Assembly (NCBI GenBank): GCA_012799075.1
Contig: JAAZLZ010000126.1
Span: forward strand, 1 to 19,919
Direction of reading: 5' to 3'
Source of the DNA: Bacillota bacterium
GTDB lineage: Bacteria > Bacillota > Limnochordia > JAAZLZ01
Length of the DNA stretch: 19,919 nt
The notes below the pieces were generated by a model. It made no database searches. It was not told the DNA's origin and saw nothing but the letters and a program-made list of their open reading frames with translations. The position numbers were made by a program, and so were the translations under genes. How positions within the stretch are numbered: the stretch's first letter is position 1; each line of letters begins with the position of its first letter. Shown here one piece after another: positions 1-5,598 of this stretch.

Positions 1-96
1 ATCATCGACGAATTCCATCACCACGGGGTTGCCGCAAACACATTTCCAGTCAAGCAAAACTGCTTCCGCTGCCACTAATCTGCCCCGCCATCCCAA
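1..96 (-). CDS. Partial hypothetical protein (N-terminal 32 residues)
   Basis: An open frame starts at a TTG at 94-96 and runs off the left edge of the window. A purine-rich ribosome binding site (GGGAGGGG) lies five bases before the start. The visible peptide begins MGWRGRLVAAEAVLLDWK and then has a CVCGNP element followed by VVMEFVDD. The C-x-C-G pair could be half of a zinc-binding knuckle, but the second half would lie outside the window. I do not recognise the family. The start is supported by the ribosome binding site and by the protein-like composition only, so this may be wrong. Confidence 0.4.
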   Translation of the reverse strand, partial: MGWRGRLVAAEAVLLDWKCVCGNPVVMEFVDD

Positions 97-188
97 TTGT
101 ACCCCTCCCAAAATCCTTCAATGATAACAGCATGGGTTCATCTTAAACTGCTAGTAGGCAAATGTCAAGGTCGCAGCAAGTTTGGCGA

Positions 189-204
189 GGGGGCCCTAGC
201 CCCC
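189..204. repeat. Short GC hairpin (possible weak terminator)
   Basis: GGGGGC and GCCCCC face each other around a four-base CCTA loop. The plus-strand side is followed by a mixed T/A stretch (TTAATATTATT), not a clean T run, so terminator function is only possible. It lies between the minus-strand tRNAs and the partial minus-strand gene at the window edge. Confidence 0.35.
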
Positions 205-217
205 CTTAATATTATTC

Positions 218-430
218 TTGCGCTGCATTAAGGCCTGCGAGGCGACCATCCAAGAAGTTGTACTGGTTTCTTCTCGACCAGAAATAGAGGCGTTTCAAAG
301 GGTCTCATCGCTAGGCGAGGATTTTCGAAACGCAGTTGGCTACTTTGATGTGGATGATCTTCACCTTGTACTGAATCATCTCAGCTCAAATGAAGGACAT
401 ACTGAGAAACATTGGATTGCTTGGTTTTGA
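218..430 (+). pseudogene. Possible remnant of a Uma2-like (DUF820) nuclease-fold protein
   Basis: The 70-residue frame from a TTG at 218 contains the stretch TIQEVVLVSSRPEIEAFQR. This resembles the 'LQEYVLVSQDRPRVEVYRR' element seen near the C-terminus of Uma2 (DUF820, restriction-endonuclease-fold) proteins. The N-terminal catalytic part expected for a protein of roughly 190 residues is absent upstream, and no ribosome binding site is evident. My reading is a decayed gene fragment. The family match is from memory of the motif and is uncertain; a chance open frame is the alternative. Confidence 0.28.
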
Positions 431-515
431 TAGAGTGCGAGGATGACACGCAGAGTCATAGCGTCGATAGTTATGGTGCAAATAGCCGGCCCCCAGAGCC
501 GCTCAATAAAAAAAG

Positions 516-591
<76 letters not shown>

Positions 592-660
592 ACCGAAGAT
601 TGTATGGGTATTGTACCATACCCTTTAGGTTCGTGCAACAGGTCTTTTCCCGACGCAGTA

Positions 661-701
661 ACCTCCCGATTTGGCGATTAAGCTTTACCAAATCGAGAGG
701 T
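661..701. repeat. Long hairpin between the two tRNA genes
   Basis: The 14-base arms at 661-674 and 688-701 are complementary along their whole length, with one G-T pair on the minus strand, around a 13-base loop. No T run follows on either strand, so it is not a standard intrinsic terminator. A second small hairpin (six pairs, GGGTAT/ATACCC) lies at 606-623. Both would be in the spacer of a tRNA-Val/tRNA-Phe precursor transcript, where they could guide processing. Confidence 0.7.
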
Positions 702-720
702 GTGAGGGCCATAGTCTAAA

Positions 721-796
721 TGGTGGGCGGAGACGGGCTTGAACCGCCGACCCCCTGCTTGTAAGGCAGGTGCTCTCCCAGCTGAGCTATCCGCCC
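721..796 (-). tRNA. tRNA-Val (anticodon TAC)
   Basis: Minus-strand cloverleaf with acceptor GGGCGGA pairing with TCCGCCC, T-A at 8-9, D-arm GCTC/GAGC, anticodon arm CCTGC-CTTACAA-GCAGG with anticodon TAC, a GGTTCAAGCCC T-arm region, discriminator A and encoded CCA. It is the first gene after the promoter at 810-838. Confidence 0.97.
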
Positions 797-809
797 CGTT
801 ACATCTTGC

Positions 810-838
810 AGTATAGCCTAAAGAAGTCAGCTCGTCAA
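810..838 (-). promoter_or_regulatory. Sigma-A promoter of the tRNA-Val/tRNA-Phe unit
   Basis: On the minus strand, TTGACG (833-838) and TATACT (810-815) are separated by exactly 17 bases. Both hexamers are five of six to consensus. The predicted start lies a few bases before the tRNA-Val acceptor, as expected for a tRNA promoter. Confidence 0.85.
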
Positions 839-887
839 CCGTCTTGAATCCTCGAGAGAAGACTACTTAACCCTTTGGCCTTGGAAA

Positions 888-1376
888 TTAGACCTTTTCC
901 GCGGCATCACCAATAGAAATAATCCTCATGGAAAAGCGACCGCCCGGAGCCAGGACTGTTGCCACCTCCCCAATTCTCTTGCCTAAGAGGGATCTGGCCA
1001 CCGGTGAACGGTGGGAAATCCGCATGTGGCTCGGATCGGCCTCTGGGGAGCCAACGATGCGATAGCAGTGTTCTTCCTGGGTCTCCATGTCCAACACACG
1101 CACCCAGGAGCCTACCTCCACCCGATCAGAAGGATTACAGCCGGGAGGCAGCACCTGGACATTGCGCAGCAAGTTCTCCAAGATCATGATGCGTCCTTCG
1201 ATCAGCACCTGTTCGGCTTTGACCGTTGCGTACTCGGCCTTATCCCAAGGGTCACCGAAATCCAATGCCTCCTTCATTTTAGCCGCTACCTGACGCCTTC
1301 TTTCGCCCTTGAGGTGATCCAGCTCAGCTTCCAACCGTCGCAACCCGTCCCAGGTCAAAATGTCATTCTCCCCCAA
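888..1376 (-). CDS. greA: GreA-family transcription elongation factor (divergent)
   Basis: GreA/GreB proteins enter the RNA polymerase secondary channel and stimulate cleavage of backtracked RNA. The sequence has the N-terminal coiled coil (LTWDGLRRLEAELDHLKGE through ENLLRN) and the C-terminal FKBP-like domain (DRVEVGSWVRVLD, then SPVARSLLGKRIGEVATV). The proposed TTG start at 1374-1376, ten bases after AGGAGGT, gives 162 residues, close to the usual 158; a longer frame reaching back to 1607 would run through the ku promoter and is not supported. The usual tip motif GDLSENAEY reads GDPWDKAEY here. The first acidic residue is kept (D42) and the second is Asp rather than Glu (D45). It is divergent to ku. 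It may be a paralogue rather than the housekeeping GreA. Confidence 0.85.
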   Translation of the reverse strand: MGENDILTWDGLRRLEAELDHLKGERRRQVAAKMKEALDFGDPWDKAEYATVKAEQVLIEGRIMILENLLRNVQVLPPGCNPSDRVEVGSWVRVLDMETQEEHCYRIVGSPEADPSHMRISHRSPVARSLLGKRIGEVATVLAPGGRFSMRIISIGDAAEKV

Positions 1377-1512
1377 ACCGTCGGCACCTCCTAAACAACG
1401 GTTTCCAGTAAAGACTATATTCACTGTGTTAGTCCCCTTTGCCCAGTAAAGGAAGTCAGTTCTTGCCAGCAACCTGGGACATAGGGACACACTATGGAGG
1501 GAGGGAAGGGAT

Positions 1513-2292
1513 TTGCGCAGCCTTTGGAAAGGAGCCATTAGCTTTGGTTTAGTCAATGTGCCGGTGCGCATGTATGCTGCAACCGAGCGGCAGGACATCA
1601 AGTTCAACTACTTGCACCAGGCCTGTGGGACGCCGATTAACTACCGGAAAATGTGTCCCGTTTGCGAAGAAGAAGTGTCCCAGGAAGATATCGTGCGGGG
1701 ATACCAATACGCCAAAGACCAGTTTGTCGTTTTGACGGAGGAAGAACTAACGCGTCCAGAAGCAGAAGAAAAAGCAATCAACATCGTGGATTTCGTCGAA
1801 CTTGCCCAGATCGATCCCGTATACTACGATAAGACCTATTACCTTGAACCTGCCCAGGGGGGCAAAAAGGCTTATCACCTCCTTCGCAGGGCAATGGAGC
1901 AAGCAGGCAAGGTCGGCATCGCCAAGGTCGTTATTCGTTCCAAAGAAGTCATCGCAGCCATCCGAGTTTATGAACAGGTCCTGGCCATGGAGACCATGTT
2001 TTACCGCGATGAAGTCCGGTCAGCCAGTCAATTGACTGGCCTGGAACCAGTACAATTGGATGAACGGGAACTTAAGATGGCCTTGGATCTAATTACCAAC
2101 ATGGCAACTGACTTTCGTCCCGAAAGCTACCGCGACTCCTATCGGGAGGCCCTCATGGAAAAAATCGAGGCAAAAATCCAGGGAAGGCAAATCGCCACCC
2201 CTCCCCAGCCCCAGGAGGAAAAGGTCACCGATTTGCTGGCCGCCTTGGAAGCAAGCCTCAAGGCTACAGCCCCGACCGGAGGGCGGCGGTAG
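1513..2292 (+). CDS. ku: Ku, DNA end-binding protein of bacterial NHEJ
   Basis: Bacterial Ku forms a homodimeric ring on DNA ends and recruits the NHEJ ligase and polymerase. The 259-residue protein starts with the typical LWKGAISFGLVNVPV motif. It has the CGTPINYRKMCPVC element with paired cysteines, the long beta-barrel core, and a short C-terminal tail ending VTDLLAALEASLKA, the minimal bacterial Ku C-terminus. The TTG start follows a GGAGGGAGGGAAGGG purine tract. The gene is immediately followed by the ligase (stop and next start are adjacent) and the polymerase, so the NHEJ set is co-transcribed. In Bacillus subtilis the equivalent genes are forespore-expressed; the nearby SASP genes suggest the same here, but I found no convincing sporulation promoter upstream. 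Confidence 0.97.
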   Translation: MRSLWKGAISFGLVNVPVRMYAATERQDIKFNYLHQACGTPINYRKMCPVCEEEVSQEDIVRGYQYAKDQFVVLTEEELTRPEAEEKAINIVDFVELAQIDPVYYDKTYYLEPAQGGKKAYHLLRRAMEQAGKVGIAKVVIRSKEVIAAIRVYEQVLAMETMFYRDEVRSASQLTGLEPVQLDERELKMALDLITNMATDFRPESYRDSYREALMEKIEAKIQGRQIATPPQPQEEKVTDLLAALEASLKATAPTGGRR

Positions 2293-3213
2293 ATGCTGCC
2301 CCGGTTTCGGCCTATGTTAGCCTTTTCCGCCGAGCCCTTCGACTCCGATGATCACCTGTTCGAAGTCAAATGGGATGGGATTCGGGCCTTGGCCTATCTC
2401 GACGGGCAAACCAGACTCATCAGCCGCCGGAATACGGATCTTTCACCCCGCTATCCCGAGCTTGAGGGGATGCATCGACACCTTAAAGATAGGGCTGTGG
2501 TAGATGGAGAGATCGTCTGTCTAGTGGAAGGCAAACCTAGTTTTTACTGCCTGCAGCAAAGGAATCTCCGGGGAACTTCAGCCTACCCGGTAGTCTATAT
2601 TGCCTTCGATCTGCTCTACTATGGCAGCAAGGACTTGTGTTCACTGCCTTTAATGGAGCGCAAAGAACTCTTGCAGAGGAGTCTTGCGCCCGGGGGGAGC
2701 GTAGCCCTATCCGGCTTCATCCTCGCGCGGGGGATCGATTACTATCAGGCGGCAGCTGCCCAGGACCTAGAGGGCGTCATGGCCAAGGAAATCTCCAGCC
2801 CATACCTAAGCGGCCGCCGAAGCCGCAGCTGGCTGAAAATTAAGGTCCGCCGGGTGTTAAGTTTAGTCATCGGTGGATACCTCGCGACAAATAGTGCTTT
2901 AAAGTCACTGCTCCTAGGGGCAAAGGATTCCCAGGGCCTGCGCTACATAGGTGCTGTTGGAAGCGGCTTTACCGAACAGGAGCGAATCGATCTGGTCCAT
3001 CGTCTTGCCGAGCTGTCAATTCCAAGCCCTATGTTCCTTGGCGTTCCCTCGCATATTGCCCGAAGGGCCCGGTGGACCAAAACCGAGCTCACTTGCCGGG
3101 TTGAGTATCTTGAGCTAACTCCGGAAGGCTTTTTGCGTCATGCCACTTACAAAGGACTGACTTGCTCGCCTTGCGATCCCTTTCCCAAGGAGGTGCAGAG
3201 CCTTGATCAGTGA
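2293..3213 (+). CDS. ligD: NHEJ-type ATP-dependent DNA ligase (LigD ligase domain, stand-alone)
   Basis: This enzyme seals DNA nicks and breaks using ATP, working with Ku. The adenylation motif FEVKWDGIRA puts the reactive lysine at K26. Other nucleotidyltransferase motifs follow: SRRNTDLSPRYPE, VVDGEIVC, YVAFDLL-like (VYIAFDLLYY), EGVMAKE and SWLKIK. The C-terminal third is the OB-fold (GSGFTEQER through CRVEYLELTPEGFLRHATYKGL). At 306 residues it carries only the ligase module. The polymerase is a separate downstream ORF, and the 3'-phosphoesterase module of long LigD proteins is not in the window. The ATG lies directly after the ku stop codon with GGAGGGCGG upstream, and its 3' end overlaps the polymerase gene by 11 bases. 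Confidence 0.95.
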   Translation: MLPRFRPMLAFSAEPFDSDDHLFEVKWDGIRALAYLDGQTRLISRRNTDLSPRYPELEGMHRHLKDRAVVDGEIVCLVEGKPSFYCLQQRNLRGTSAYPVVYIAFDLLYYGSKDLCSLPLMERKELLQRSLAPGGSVALSGFILARGIDYYQAAAAQDLEGVMAKEISSPYLSGRRSRSWLKIKVRRVLSLVIGGYLATNSALKSLLLGAKDSQGLRYIGAVGSGFTEQERIDLVHRLAELSIPSPMFLGVPSHIARRARWTKTELTCRVEYLELTPEGFLRHATYKGLTCSPCDPFPKEVQSLDQ

Positions 3214-4084
3214 GGTCGACGGCAAGATCGTCAAGCTCACAAACCTGGATAAGGCCATGTGGAAAGACCCCTTAGTTACGAAAGGCGACCTGGTTCACTA
3301 CTACTACAACATGGCTCCTTTGATTATCCCCCACCTTGAAGATCGGCCCTTGACCGTTACCCGGTATCCGGACGGTATCGAGGGAGCCCACTTTTATCAA
3401 AAGCAGTGCCCTCCTTATGCTCCCCCGTGGATTAGAACCTTTTCTTCACCCTCGAAGGACAAGGTCGTCGATTACATCTTGGCCAACGACCGAGCCACCT
3501 TGGTTTGGCTGGCAAACCAAGGAACCATTGAGCTTCATCCTTGGCTATCCAAAGCGAACAACCCTGATTTTCCCGACCGCATTGTTGTGGATCTTGATCC
3601 CGACCCTCCGGCCAGCTGGCCGCAAGTTGTTGAGGTGGCCCGACTGGTCAAGGGACTGTTGGATGAAATGGGCCTTGCATCCTTCCCGAAAACCTCCGGC
3701 GCAACCGGCCTGCATGTGTACATACCTGTTGCTCCCCGTTATGCCTATCGGGTGACCAGCCGATTCGTCGGTTTCTTGGGCAAGCTCATCGCCGCCCATC
3801 ATCCCAGGCTGGCAACTGACGAACGGCTGATTAAGAGACGACGGGGCAGGGTTTACATTGACCATTTACAAAATCTGCCGGGCAAGACCATCGTCGCTCC
3901 TTACAGCCTCCGACCCCAAGGCCAGCCAACAATTTCCATGCCCTTTGCCTGGGAGGACTTAAGTCTCATCGACCCGAAGGATTTCACCATCAAAAACCCA
4001 GTCCCCCAAAGGGATCTTTTGCAGGGCATGCTGGGGCTGAACCAAACGATTGACGGTTTTGTGCCCTTGTTCAAGGAGGATTAA
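3203..4084 (+). CDS. ligD: LigD-type polymerase/primase (AEP superfamily, stand-alone)
   Basis: An archaeo-eukaryotic-primase-like polymerase that fills gaps at DNA ends during NHEJ, often preferring ribonucleotides. Family landmarks are LTNLDKAMWK near the N-terminus, DRPLTVTRYPDG, FYQKQCPPYAP, and the metal-binding DLDPDP (D130 and D132). Next come the nucleotide-binding SGATGLHVYIP (S165-H171) and VAPYSLRPQGQPTISMP near the C-terminus. The length of 293 residues matches a single LigD Pol domain. The TTG start is chosen because AAGGAGGT lies eight bases upstream; it overlaps the ligase gene end by 11 bases, suggesting translational coupling. The order Ku, ligase, polymerase on separate polypeptides differs from the fused LigD of Mycobacterium or Pseudomonas. 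Confidence 0.95.
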   Translation: MISEVDGKIVKLTNLDKAMWKDPLVTKGDLVHYYYNMAPLIIPHLEDRPLTVTRYPDGIEGAHFYQKQCPPYAPPWIRTFSSPSKDKVVDYILANDRATLVWLANQGTIELHPWLSKANNPDFPDRIVVDLDPDPPASWPQVVEVARLVKGLLDEMGLASFPKTSGATGLHVYIPVAPRYAYRVTSRFVGFLGKLIAAHHPRLATDERLIKRRRGRVYIDHLQNLPGKTIVAPYSLRPQGQPTISMPFAWEDLSLIDPKDFTIKNPVPQRDLLQGMLGLNQTIDGFVPLFKED

Positions 4085-4098
4085 GGAGGGAGCCTTCG

Positions 4099-4881
4099 TT
4101 GATCTTCATTGGCACTGCAGGCTATAGTTACACGGACTGGCGGGGCCCCTTTTACCCCGCGGGCCTGCCTTCAGGGGAGATGCTGTCTTATTATGCCCGG
4201 TGTTTTTCCTTCGTCGAGATCAACTCAAGCTACTACCAAATACCCCATCCGAGAGTCTTTGTCAATATGCTGGCCAAAACGAGCAAAGACTTCTTATTTG
4301 TTGTTAAGGCCCACCAAGACCTGACCCACTCTCGCAGGCCCGAGACGGTGACCAAGTTTCTCGACTGCCTAGAGCCATTACAGACGGCCGGCCAATTTGC
4401 GGGGATCTTGCTCCAGTTTCCCTTTAGTTTTAAGAACAACGAAGATGCCCGTCGATATCTATTGGACTTGGGGACAGCCTTGGGCGATATCCCTAAGTTC
4501 GTCGAATTCCGGCATGACTCCTGGATCCACCCGGCCATTTTCCAGTTCCTGGGTGAGGCGGGGCTTTCCTTTGTCTCCGTCGATCAACCCCGGCTGAAGG
4601 GGCTATTGCCGCCACTGAGTACAGCCACGTCCAAATGGGCCTACGTGCGGTTCCACGGCCGCAATGCTGCTTCTTGGTGGAACCATAAAGAAGCGTATGA
4701 GCGGTACGATTATCTTTACACAGAAGCGGAGCTGCTTGAATGGGTGCCAAAGATCCTTGAGCTTGCCAGGCGAAGGGAGAAGGTCTTCGTTAGCATGAAT
4801 AACCACTACCAGGGGAAGGCAGTTCTCAATGCCCGCATGCTCCGGGAGATGCTAAAGGAACACTTTCCCGAAACCTACTAG
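4099..4881 (+). CDS. DUF72 (YecE-like) TIM-barrel protein
   Basis: The family is widespread and its biochemical role is not settled. The 260-residue protein has the usual landmarks: GTAGYSYTDWRGPFYP at the N-terminus, VEINSSYYQIP (about 39-49), FVVKAHQDLTHSRR, a central FVEFRHDSW, YVRFHGRN, and FVSMNNHYQGKAVLNA near the C-terminus. The TTG start follows TAAGGAGGGAG and lies 14 bases after the polymerase stop, so it is very likely in the ku-ligase-polymerase operon. That position suggests a role linked to DNA repair, but this is inference from context only. Confidence 0.92.
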   Translation: MIFIGTAGYSYTDWRGPFYPAGLPSGEMLSYYARCFSFVEINSSYYQIPHPRVFVNMLAKTSKDFLFVVKAHQDLTHSRRPETVTKFLDCLEPLQTAGQFAGILLQFPFSFKNNEDARRYLLDLGTALGDIPKFVEFRHDSWIHPAIFQFLGEAGLSFVSVDQPRLKGLLPPLSTATSKWAYVRFHGRNAASWWNHKEAYERYDYLYTEAELLEWVPKILELARRREKVFVSMNNHYQGKAVLNARMLREMLKEHFPETY

Positions 4882-4929
4882 GCATAGGGAAGGCAGCTCT
4901 GCGCAAACTAGTGGCGGGAGGTGCTATAG

Positions 4930-5109
4930 GTGGCCAAGAAGCTGGCATCCGAACGCCTCAAAATGGAAGCGGCTCAAGAAGTAGGTTTTGCCGACGTGGT
5001 CCGCAAGTTCGGATGGGAGGCCGCAACGACCAAGCAGGTAGGATTGATGGTCAAGGAAATGATCAAGCGAGGAGAGAAGGCATTGATTGAAGGCGGCCAA
5101 GAGGAATAG
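4930..5109 (+). CDS. Small acid-soluble spore protein, alpha/beta type (divergent)
   Basis: Alpha/beta SASPs coat spore DNA and protect it from UV, heat and chemical damage; they are degraded at germination by the GPR protease. The 59-residue product has RLKMEAAQEVGF, corresponding to the first helix with its protease-sensitive region, and TTKQVGLMVKEMIKRGEKAL, corresponding to the T-x-x-x-x-G-x-x-GG-x-M-V-K second helix. The usual GG reads GL here, so it is a divergent member. The GTG start lies seven bases after GGGAGGTG. It is 48 bases downstream of the DUF72 gene and just upstream of a second SASP gene. Confidence 0.8.
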   Translation: MAKKLASERLKMEAAQEVGFADVVRKFGWEAATTKQVGLMVKEMIKRGEKALIEGGQEE

Positions 5110-5112
5110 CAG

Positions 5113-5140
5113 CTTACATATTCCCTAGGGAATATGTAAG
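5113..5140. promoter_or_regulatory. Perfect 28-bp palindrome at the second SASP ribosome binding site
   Basis: The half-site CTTACATATTCCCT at 5113-5126 is followed directly by its exact reverse complement at 5127-5140. As RNA it would form a 12-pair stem with a CTAG loop. Its 3' foot includes the AAG that begins the AAGGAGGG ribosome binding site of the next SASP gene. There is no T run, so it is not a terminator. It could be an operator for a dimeric regulator, an mRNA-stabilising hairpin, or a translational control element. Confidence 0.8.
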
Positions 5141-5150
5141 GAGGGAGATA

Positions 5151-5351
5151 ATGGCTAACGGCCGCCACGTTTATCCCAAGGCAAGACCAGCCATGGAGCG
5201 CTTCAAGGAGGAAGTAGCCGATGATCTGGGCTTGCTGGACAAAGCAAACCGCATCGGTTGGAACAATATGACTACGAAGGAAGCAGGACGGGTAGGCGGT
5301 GAAATGGTCCGTCGCCTGATCAAGAAAGCCGAAGAGGATCCAGACAGCTGA
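5151..5351 (+). CDS. Small acid-soluble spore protein, alpha/beta type
   Basis: A 66-residue DNA-binding spore coat-of-DNA protein. It has AMERFKEEVADDLGLL, with the E-V-A site typical of GPR cleavage, then a linker with GWNN, then MTTKEAGRVGGEMVRRLIKKAEE, the hallmark second DNA-contact helix with the intact GG-x-M-V. The ATG start is five bases after a strong AAGGAGGGAG site whose first bases are in the palindrome at 5113-5140. It is a closer family match than the SASP just upstream. It likely belongs to the forespore sigma-G regulon by family, though no matching promoter is obvious. Confidence 0.92.
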   Translation: MANGRHVYPKARPAMERFKEEVADDLGLLDKANRIGWNNMTTKEAGRVGGEMVRRLIKKAEEDPDS

Positions 5352-5353
5352 CA

Positions 5354-5374
5354 TTGGGGGGCGCTGCCCCCCAA
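5354..5374. repeat. GC-rich hairpin between SASP and DUF1657 genes
   Basis: TTGGGGGGC and GCCCCCCAA form a nine-pair stem with a three-base GCT loop, starting two bases after the SASP stop codon. No T run follows on either strand. It may stabilise the SASP transcript end or partly attenuate the DUF1657 gene, whose GGGGGC-type ribosome binding site follows 10 bases later. Confidence 0.75.
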
Positions 5375-5394
5375 GTTAACAAGGGGGCAGAAAA

Positions 5395-5598
5395 ATGACC
5401 GTCGCATCCCGGTTGAAGCAGACAATCGCCGCAGCCGAAGGGGTCGGCGCCAATCTAAAGAGCTTCTCCCTCGAAACGGATGATGAGAATATGAGCAGGG
5501 CCTTTGACGATCTGGCATCGGAGGTAGACGATATTATCGCCAAATTGAAAGGGCGCTTGGGCCATGTTCAGGACCAAGAGCCCCAGTATCGATCGTGA
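5395..5598 (+). CDS. DUF1657 family protein (spore-formers)
   Basis: A 67-residue protein matching the DUF1657 pattern: MTVASRLKQTIAAAEG at the start, a central SLKSFSLET-like helix (ANLKSFSLETDDENMSRAF), FDDLASEVDDIIAKLKGRL, and a terminal EEPQY-like motif (DQEPQYRS). Proteins of this family are found in spore-forming Firmicutes, including in operons with SpoVA-type genes; molecular function is unknown. The ATG lies after AAGGGGGCAGAAAA. Its stop codon directly abuts the stop codon of the convergent glcF gene, with no bases between. Confidence 0.85.
   Translation: MTVASRLKQTIAAAEGVGANLKSFSLETDDENMSRAFDDLASEVDDIIAKLKGRLGHVQDQEPQYRS

Larger units (their letters stand above)
97..515. other. 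Gene-poor stretch left of the tRNA genes
   Basis: I see no convincing intact gene here. The stretch holds a G/C hairpin at 189-204 (six-pair stem, CCTA loop), a possible decayed plus-strand coding remnant at 218-430, and on the minus strand a run of seven T residues directly after the CCA end of tRNA-Phe. An imperfect GC hairpin follows the T run at about 485-505. The order T-run then hairpin is the reverse of a normal intrinsic terminator. Confidence 0.5.

Noticed and set aside
841..863. Inverted repeat as a greA terminator
   Set aside because: Only five outer pairs form and no T run follows; too weak to call.
1377..1512. Promoters for greA and ku in the divergent gap
   Set aside because: A TATAGT-like -10 is visible on the minus strand but has no acceptable -35, and no sigma-A or sigma-G pair for ku scores well by eye.
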